Source: Pachypanchax playfairii (lineage: Eukaryota > Chordata > Actinopteri > Cyprinodontiformes > Aplocheilidae). Taken from it: 64,000 bases of DNA. Below, one piece after another: positions 56,701-64,000 of this stretch (within the stretch, counting starts at the first letter, position 1; each line of letters opens with the position of its first letter). The stretch lies in the NCBI GenBank assembly GCA_006937955.1, contig SSNP01000150.1:107550-171549 (forward strand). Direction: 5' to 3'. A model generated the notes under the pieces. It was not told the DNA's origin, searched no databases, and worked only from the letters and a program-made list of their open reading frames with translations. The translations under genes were made by a program, and so were the position numbers.

Positions 56701-59700
56701 CCTGTCTACAGCTAGAACCCACTACAGGAGATCCTTCCTGTCTACAGCTAGAACCATCCACAGGAGAACCTTCCTGTCTACAGCTAGAACCCTCTACAGG
56801 AGATCCTTCCTGTCTACAGCTAGAACCCTCTACAGGAGATCCTTCCTGTCTACAGCTAGAACCCTCTACAGGAGATCCTTCCTGTCTACAGCTAGAACCC
56901 TCTACAGGAGATCCTTCCTGTCTACAGCTAGAACCATCCACAGGAGATCCTTCCTGTCCACAGCTAGAACCCTCTACAGGAGATCCTTCCTGTCTACAGC
57001 TAGAACCCTCTACAGGAGATCCTTCCTGTCTACAGCTAGAACCATCCACAGGAGATCCTTCCTGTCTACAGCTAGAACCCACTACAGGAGATCCTTCCTG
57101 TCTACAGCTAGAACCATCCACAGGAGAACCTTCCTGTCTACAGCTAGAACCCTCTACAGGAGAACCTTCCTGTCTACAGCTAGAACCCACTACAGGAGAT
57201 CCTTCCTGTCTACAGCTAGAACCCACTACAGGAGATCCTTCCTGTCTACAGCTAGAACCATCCACAGGAGAACCTTCCTGTCCACAGCTAGAACCCTCTA
57301 CAGGAGATCCTTCCTGTCTACAGCTAGAAACCACTACAGGAGATCCTTCCTGTCTACAGGTAGAACCATCCACAGGAGAACCTTCCTGTCTACAGCTAGA
57401 ACCATCCACAGGAGAACCTTCCTGTCTACAGCTAGAACCATCCACAGGAGAACCTTCCTGTCTACAGCTAGAACCATCCACAGGAGATCCTTCCTGTCTA
57501 CAGCTAGAACCCTCTACAGGAGATCCTTCCCGTCCACAGCTAGAACCCTCTATAGGAGATCCTTCCTGTCCACAGCTAGAAACCACTACAGGAGAACCTT
57601 CCTGTCTACAGCTAGAACCCTCTACAGGAGATCCTTCCTGTCTACAGCTAGAACCTTCTACAGGAGATCCTTCCCGTCCACAGCTAGAACCCTCTACAGG
57701 AGAACCTTCCTGTCTACAGCTAGAACCCTCTACAGGAGATCCTTCCCGTCCACAGCTAGAACCCTCTACAGGAGATCCTTCCCGTCTACAGCTAGAACCC
57801 TCTACAGGAGATCCTTCCTGTCTACAGCTAGAACCATCCACAGGAGATCCTTCCTGTCTACAGCTAGAACCTTCTACAGGAGATCCTCCCCGTCCCCAGC
57901 TAGAACCCTCCACAGGAGAACCTTCCTGTCTACAGCTAGAACCCTCTACAGGAGATCCTTCCCGTCCACAGCTAGAACCCTCTACAGGAGATCCTTCCTG
58001 TCTACAGCTAGAACCCTCTACAGGAGATCCTTCCTGTCTACAGCTAGAACCCTCTACAGGAGATCCTTCCTGTCTACAGCTAGAACCATCCACAGGAGAT
58101 CCTTCCTGTCTACAGCTAGAACCCACTACAGGAGATACTTCCTGTCTACAGCTAGAACCATCCACAGGAGAACCTTCCTGTCTACAGCTAGAACCCTCTA
58201 CAGGAGAACCTTCCTGTCTACAGCTAGAACCCACTACAGGAGATCCTTCCTGTCTACAGCTAGAACCCAGCTCTACAGGAGAACCTTCCTGTCTACAGCT
58301 AGAACCCTCTACAGGAGATCCTTCCCGTCCACAGCTAGAACCCTCTACAGGAGATCCTTCCTGTCTACAGCTAGAACCCTCTACAGGAGATCCTTCCTGT
58401 CTACAGCTAGAACCATCCACAGGAGAACCTTCCTGTCTACAGCTAGAACCCTCTACAGGAAATCCTTCCTGTCCACAGCTAGAACCCTCTACAGGAGATC
58501 CTTCCTGTCTACAGCTAGAACCCTCTACAGGAGATCCTTCCTGTCTACAGCTAGAACCATCCACAGGAGATCCTTCCTGTCTACAGCTAGAACCCTCTAC
58601 AGGAGATCCTTCCTGTCTACAGCTAGAAACCACTACAGGAGAGCCTTCCTGTCTACAGCTAGAACCATCCACAGGAGAACCTTCCTGTCTACAGCTAGAA
58701 CCATCCACAGGAGAACCTTCCTGTCTACAGCTAGAACCTTCTACAGGAGATCCTTCCCGTCTACAGCTAGAACCCTCTACAGGAGATCCTTCCTGTCCAC
58801 AGCTAGAACCATCCACAGGAGAACCTTCCTGTCTACAGCTAGAACCCTCTACAGGAGATCCTTCCTGTCTACAGCTAGAACCCACCACAGGAGATCCTTC
58901 CTGTCCACAGCTAGAACCCTCTACAGGAGATCCTTCCCGTCCACAGCTAGAACCCTCTATAGGAGATCCTTCCTGTCTACAGCTAGAACCCTCTACAGGA
59001 GATCCTTCCTGTCTACAGCTAGAACCATCCACAGGAGAACCTTCCTGTCTACAGCTAGAACCATCCACAGGAGAACCTTCCTGTCTACAGCTAGAACCCT
59101 CTACAGGAGATCCTTCCTGTCTACAGCTAGAACCATCCACAGGAGATCCTTCCTGTCTACAGCTAGAACCATCCACAGGAGAACCTTCCTGTCTACAGCT
59201 AGAACCCTCTACAGGAGATCCTTCCTGTCTACAGCTAGAACCTTCTACAGGAGATCCTTCCCGTCCACAGCTAGAACCCTCTACAGGAGAACCTTCCTGT
59301 CTACAGCTAGAACCATCCACAGGAGAACCTTCCTGTCTACAGCTAGAACCATCCACAGGAGAACCTTCCCGTCCACAGCTAGAACCCTCTACAGGAGATC
59401 CTTCCTGTCTACAGCTAGAACCCTCTACAGGAGATCCTTCCCGTCCACAGCTAGAACCCTCTACAGGAGATCCTTCCTGTCCACAGCTAGAAACCACTAC
59501 AGGAGAACCTTCCTGTCTACAGCTAGAACCCTCTACAGGAGATCCTTCCTGTCTACAGCTAGAACCCTCTACAGGAGATCCTTCCTGTCTACAGCTAGAA
59601 CCTTCTACAGGAGATCCTTCCCGTCCACAGCTAGAACCCTCTATAGGAGATCCTTCCTGTCCACAGCTAGAAACCACTACAGGAGAACCTTCCTGTCTAC

Positions 59701-59825
59701 AGCTAGAACCCTCTACAGGAGATCCTTCCTGTCTACAGCTAGAACCCTCTACAGGAGATCCTTCCTGTCTACAGCTAGAACCCTCTACAGGAGATCCTTC
59801 CCGTCCACAGCTAGAACCCTCTACT
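50760..59825. repeat. 36-bp minisatellite, about 252 units, 9.07 kb
   Basis: Each unit reads ACAGCTAGAACCCTCTACAG followed by GAGATCCTTCCTGTCT, with recurrent two-state sites (GAT/GAA, CTCTAC/ATCCAC, TGTCT/CGTCC). The length is a multiple of three and two plus frames lack stops, so an ORF of 3032 codons (50733-59831; first STARTLYRRSFL units, then after a deletion near 53409 QLEPSTGDPSCL units) runs through it. Minus frames read VEGSSCRQEGSP. A three-base insertion occurs at about 58267. I regard the ORFs as by-products: no upstream exon, signal or Kozak context, and opposite strands are equally open. Confidence 0.98.
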
Positions 59826-61960
59826 CTCTGAGGGAACTTTGAACTCAAGTTACTAGACTTTTTGTTCTCTGAGGTTTTTGGTTTATCTTTTGTTCTTAGT
59901 TGATTCATTTTATTTATTCTGTGTTTTAGTTTTGGACAGTTTACAGTTTAACTTTATTTCTTCATTTAGTTTTTTCTCTAGTTTGGAGTTGTTTTACAGT
60001 TTAGTCGCTTTCATGTTATTTCAATCAGGTTGTTCCTTTTTTTCAGACACCAGCTCGTTTATGTTCCAGCACCTTTCGCTTGTCAAGTCGTGTTGTCAGA
60101 GTGTTCCGACCTTTACTAGCCACTTCACAGATTACTCTTGCTGTGCTTACCTGTATTTTGGATCGCTTCCTGTTTGGACCACGGCTCCAGTGGCACATTT
60201 TTCTAAGTCAACGAGCTCAACTCCATGGCTCACACAGGTCAGGACAGGCAAACCTTTACTTGGCTTTTAGATCTGGATTTTGGATTACAGATTTGAAGAA
60301 AGAAGAGTGTCTTGGTTATCCCTGTCAGTATTCATCGTATTCCTAAGTGATCCTGGTCTCACATTCATTACCTACACCTGCTCTGTATCTCCCTGCCAGC
60401 AGCTGAATCAACACTCCATGACAAATAGTTCCACCACTGTGTGTCTACAGTGATCTACAGTCACCCACCCATGTGTTCTCCTTGTGCTTCTGTGTTAACC
60501 TGTGCTGGAAGGTGTTTGCTGACATGTCAGTTCTTCCTTTTTATTTTTACCTGGATTTGGGTCCATTCATCAATATCTATTCCCCTTGAGATTAAAAAGT
60601 ATAACTGATATGAATTGTTAGAATAAGACTCTGATTTAAAGAAGAAGAAGAAACCCCAGCGGCTGAAAGAGAAAACTGAAAATGTGGAAAGTCAAGTTCT
60701 CTGTGGTCGTTAGAGCCCTCGGTGCTGTCGGCCCCAGACGGGGAGAGAAGAACATCCAGATCTCTTCCCAAAACGGCGCAGTTCAGCTGAGATACTGTGT
60801 GTGTGTGTGTGACATGTAGTGTATTTACAACATAACATTTTACATTTTATTACAATTGAGACATGAAAAATGTTCAATCTTTATCTAATATCCACAATTA
60901 TTCGTTTTAGCTATAAATAAATATTAATGAATAATTAAAACTAAAAATAGGAGCAAAGCTCAAATGAAGAAATACTGTTTGTTTTATATTTAGTTTTTTG
61001 ATTTTAAAAAAGTCTAATGTTACGTTAAAAAAAATGTTTAAATTAAATTTTCCATTTTTTTCCAGGAAACTTTACAAATCATTTTTTTAGCCAGTCACAG
61101 GTCAAAGGTCAGTTGTGTTAAAGGAGCCCCCCACAAACCCTCACCCCCCTTTTTCTTTTCCTCTTTAATCCTCCGTCTGCTCCTTCAACTCATCACAATG
61201 AAAAACAAGAAGAGACACAAAAAGTGACACAGAAAACGTCCCAACAGAAAAGGGCAAACTGAATGAAGGAAGCTGATTATAAAGGAAAATAAAAGCTTTT
61301 CTCATCGGGATTATTTTGCAGGAGCAGTTCAGACCTGATCGGTGGTTTTTAATCTCATACTTTTTTTAAAGGCTCACAATTAAAATGATTAAAAAAGATC
61401 AAATAAAATGTTATAATTTGTGATTTTTTTATTTTTATAACAATAAAATAATTAAATGGAATCTTTTCTATCTACATCCATTAGTCTGATAATCTAAAAC
61501 TGTGATATAGGAAAAACAACAAGTTTGATCTCAGAACAAATAAAACTTCCAGTTTTCTTTGATAGCCTAATTCCGACATGAATCTTTGCATCTAGAAAAT
61601 AAAATTCTCTTAATCAGCGAAGAAAAGTTTGAATTTTCCTCACGAGGAAGAGATTAAATCATAAAAAAAGAACGACTGTTGTTTTTTAAAATGCGATTTA
61701 AAGGATAAAGCACGCGCTCACATGAAAACAGTCAGTGATTATTTTGAATTACCTTTGAGATTTTATTTAAAAAGTAAACATTCTTAAATATAGAAACAAA
61801 AGAGACGGTTAATAAAACGGGACCAAAACGGCTCTCAGATCCTCCATCAGATCTCACCTTCACCAGCTCGTGTCAAACATCAGCAAAAAAATACAGAAGA
61901 AACTTGCGGATTATTTCTACTTCAGAAGCCCCGACACCCAAAACACACACGCACGCCCAC
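59826..61960. other. Non-coding DNA upstream of foxb1
   Basis: 59832-60570 is T-rich, then resembles degenerate LTR sequence (TTCCGACCTTTACTAGCC, ACCTGTATTTTGGATCGC), with no ends found. 60571-61960 is AT-rich without TE words and may contain distal promoter elements of foxb1. Confidence 0.35.
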
Positions 61961-62597
61961 ACACTGCTTGAAGCCGCTAACTGAGCTCTGTGGGGCGCAC
62001 CGCGGCTCCGGCACCGCGGCTCCGGCACCGCGGCTCCGGCACTGCCACATTCAGGTTCTTCTCTGCTTGTTTTTCTCGCACTGTGGCTTCTGTGGAATCT
62101 GGTGGCTGTTGGTTCTTGTGTCAGTACCTGCCACTGCGCTCACACTCCGAGTGCCCCCCCCCCCAGCGCTGTGGTCATGTGACGGTGAAAAAGTGTCCCA
62201 TTAATGAAGCTCTTCTGAGCGGAGTCTAGTCCAGCCCGCACACGGAGCCAAACACGAAGCAGCGTGGAGGGACACAGAGGACGCAGCAGCCGCGTGGCGC
62301 AGCGCAGCTGCCAGTTGGATCTGAACGGGACAACACGCGGCACCTGCCGGGAACACAGAAGGGAGGAGGAGGAGAGCAGCGACTCTACTGGAACTGGAAC
62401 TTTTCTTCAGCTTGAAGCCGGAGTGTGTTTCCATCTGAACGCCTGAGAGATGAGCGTCAAACTGCAGCCCAGTTTGCTGCCCTGCGTAAAGACGCAGTGA
62501 GACTCTGGTAGCGTTTGGAGAAACTTCAATCAGCCTGAAAGAGAAGTGATCCGGACCCGGGTCGGTCCGGTCCGGTCCGCTCCGGTGCAGGAGAACA
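61961..62597 (+). promoter_or_regulatory. foxb1: GC-rich promoter/5' UTR of foxb1, with a 14-bp triplet repeat and a short uORF
   Basis: CpG-rich sequence starts abruptly at about 61975. Three perfect copies of GCACCGCGGCTCCG lie at 61997-62038. A 16-codon uORF runs from 62450 to 62500 (ATGAGCGTC to TGA), 97 bp before the foxb1 start. No TATA box is obvious; the transcription start cannot be placed. Confidence 0.5.
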
Positions 62598-63521
62598 ATG
62601 CCTCGCCCGGGGAGGAACACTTACAGCGACCAGAAGCCTCCATATTCGTACATCTCCCTGACGGCCATGGCAATCCAGAGCTGCCCGGAGAAGATGCTCC
62701 CCCTCAGCGACATTTACAAGTTCATCATGGACCGGTTTCCGTACTACCGGGAGAACACGCAGCGATGGCAGAACTCCCTGCGACACAACCTGTCCTTCAA
62801 CGATTGCTTTATCAAGATCCCGCGCAGGCCGGATCAGCCCGGAAAGGGCAGCTTCTGGGCTCTGCATCCAAATTGCGGTGACATGTTCGAGAACGGCAGT
62901 TTTCTACGGCGCAGAAAGCGCTTCAAGGTGGGCAGCGTGCAGGTGACTGACCCACTGGCCCCCAGCAAGCCACAGGATGCCGCCCACTATCTGCAGCAGC
63001 AGGCCAAACTGAGGCTGAGCGCGCTGCATGCCGCCGCGCACCTTCCGCAGATGCCGGTTGGATACAACCTGAGTTCCATGTCGCAGCCGTCCGGCTTCAA
63101 ACACCCGTTCGCCATCGAGAACATCATCGCCAGAGAGTATAAGATGCCCGGCGGGTTGGCGGCCATCCCCAGCGCCGGATACCCGCTACACAACCAGCTG
63201 AGCCCGGCATGGCCGCACATGTACGGTCCAGGCATGATGGACACTGCGCCCCCCCTCTCCATGACCCCCGGTGACTACTCTGCCTATACTCTGCCGCTCA
63301 AGTCCATCTGCCATGGCGGCCAGAGTCTTCCTGCAATCCCGGTACCCATCAAACCCACGCCTGCCTCCGTGCCCGGTCTTCCGGGGATGCCCGCGCACAT
63401 CCCAGCCTTCCAGGCCAATTCCCCACAGTCTCTAAGTCCCACGTCCCCGCAGACCGCCACCGGCCAAAGCAGCCCGGCCGCCCCCGCCGAGGCACTGCAG
63501 TCCGCGGTGGCGGTGCACTGA
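62598..63521 (+). CDS. foxb1: Forkhead box protein B1, intronless, 307 residues
   Basis: A single exon, as in other vertebrate FOXB1 genes. The start MPRPGRNTYSDQKPPYSYIS is the conserved FOXB N-terminus. The forkhead DNA-binding domain spans about residues 12-110; recognition helix 3 is NSLRHNLSFNDCF (59-71), and wing 2 ends in basic RRRKRFK. After it come YLQQQAKLRLSAL (131-143) and GFKHPFAIENIIAREYKMPG (166-185), which includes an eh1-like FAIENII motif that can recruit Groucho/TLE corepressors. The C-terminus is proline/serine-rich and ends SAVAVH; human FOXB1 (325 residues) ends SVAVH. FOXB1 is a nuclear factor in diencephalon, hindbrain and spinal cord. Whether this is the teleost a or b copy is unresolved. 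No damage is seen. Confidence 0.98.
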   Translation: MPRPGRNTYSDQKPPYSYISLTAMAIQSCPEKMLPLSDIYKFIMDRFPYYRENTQRWQNSLRHNLSFNDCFIKIPRRPDQPGKGSFWALHPNCGDMFENGSFLRRRKRFKVGSVQVTDPLAPSKPQDAAHYLQQQAKLRLSALHAAAHLPQMPVGYNLSSMSQPSGFKHPFAIENIIAREYKMPGGLAAIPSAGYPLHNQLSPAWPHMYGPGMMDTAPPLSMTPGDYSAYTLPLKSICHGGQSLPAIPVPIKPTPASVPGLPGMPAHIPAFQANSPQSLSPTSPQTATGQSSPAAPAEALQSAVAVH

Positions 63522-63786
63522 TGGACCCTGGTGACTTTGATTGGGGTCTCGGTTTTTGGACTGTGACCTGAGGACTCATCAAAGGTTACAGGCTCCGCGG
63601 ATCGTGAAGAGCTTTTTCTTTTCCAACTCAATCAGATTGAGGATTTTTCTACAGAAAGAAAACTGAAAATCCTCCAGACAAACCAAATATTTTCCGTCTG
63701 CTTTTGAGAACCGGTTTCATCCAGTAACCGATGTGAACAATCGCTGAACAGAGACGTGAATTCAAATTTTTATGTCAGAGATTCTG

Positions 63787-63812
63787 AATAAATGAAAAAC
63801 AAAAGGAATAAA
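63787..63812 (+). terminator. foxb1: Poly(A) signals of foxb1
   Basis: Two AATAAA hexamers, 63787-63792 and 63807-63812, about 270-290 bp after the stop, define a short 3' UTR. Confidence 0.65.
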
Positions 63813-63967
63813 AATCAGCTGTTTGTGAAGCACTTTTTTACAACCCGAGTGCTGAAAGTGCTGCGGTGAACCGGAGGCCTCTGGTCCAGGTTACAGGTGG
63901 ATGTTCCGGACTTGCTGCAGATTGTTCGTGTATTTGTCGCTGCATGCACCTCGTTTTTTTATTCTTT

Positions 63968-64000
63968 GTGTGTGTGTGTGGGGGGGGGGGGGGGGGGGGG
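63968..64000 (+). repeat. (TG)n followed by poly-G at the window edge
   Basis: A short TG run passes into at least 21 G continuing to the last base. Such runs are unstable and are often sequencing or assembly break points. Confidence 0.9.

Noticed and set aside
50733..59908. ORFs of 3032, 2177, 1940 and 904 codons in the 36-bp array
   Set aside because: Same reason: several frames and both strands are open at once. Kept only as a finding to test, not annotated as a gene.
62904..63631. Minus-strand ORFs across foxb1
   Set aside because: GC-rich antisense shadows of the foxb1 coding sequence.

Overview
This is nuclear DNA from a ray-finned fish, probably a percomorph-type teleost. The sequence holds four recognisable vertebrate protein genes: two interleukin-17A/F-like genes, gtf2a2 and foxb1. 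Between them lie many fish-type mobile elements (L2/Rex/Maui-like LINEs, an RNase H-bearing LINE, a BEL/Pao retrotransposon, solo LTRs, MITE-like copies) and very large minisatellites. No bacterial feature is present. The species cannot be named from the sequence.

Layout. 1-2.5 kb: last exons of an unrecognised coiled-coil gene (+), ending tail-to-tail with an il17a/f-like gene on the minus strand (2.9-4.0 kb). 4-16 kb: LINE fragments, SINE-like pieces and unassigned DNA. 16.0-18.1 kb: a second il17a/f-like gene (+), so the two cytokine genes are divergent with about 12 kb between start codons. 18.7-23.2 kb: LINE fragments and a decayed BEL/Pao element. 23.6-27.9 kb: complete four-exon gtf2a2 (minus), with a 40-bp/120-bp tandem array filling most of the 5' part of intron 1. 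28-38.6 kb: a TE graveyard with two solo LTRs whose target-site duplications can be read. 39.9-59.8 kb: minisatellites (17/19-bp, tetranucleotide, 15/18-bp with an assembly gap, and about 9 kb of a 36-bp unit), separated by apparently single-copy DNA that may hold regulatory elements and by a young retroposon copy. 62.6-63.5 kb: intronless foxb1 in a GC-rich block.

How the genes relate. The gtf2a2-foxb1 neighbourhood matches the conserved vertebrate order (GTF2A2-BNIP2-FOXB1 on human 15q22), but I see no bnip2 exons here. The il17 genes are secreted cytokines, gtf2a2 encodes the small subunit of basal factor TFIIA, and foxb1 encodes a neural forkhead transcription factor. They are not a functional cluster. 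The gtf2a2-foxb1 interval has been enlarged mainly by tandem repeats.

The best candidates for something undescribed are: a retroposon present twice at about 99% identity that carries an unrecognised membrane-plus-coiled-coil ORF; the gtf2a2 intron array, in which every unit carries the same heptamer as the real splice donor; and the 36-bp and 18-bp arrays. A 13-base match to the Nextera transposon end sits at the edge of the N gap and is probably an assembly artefact.
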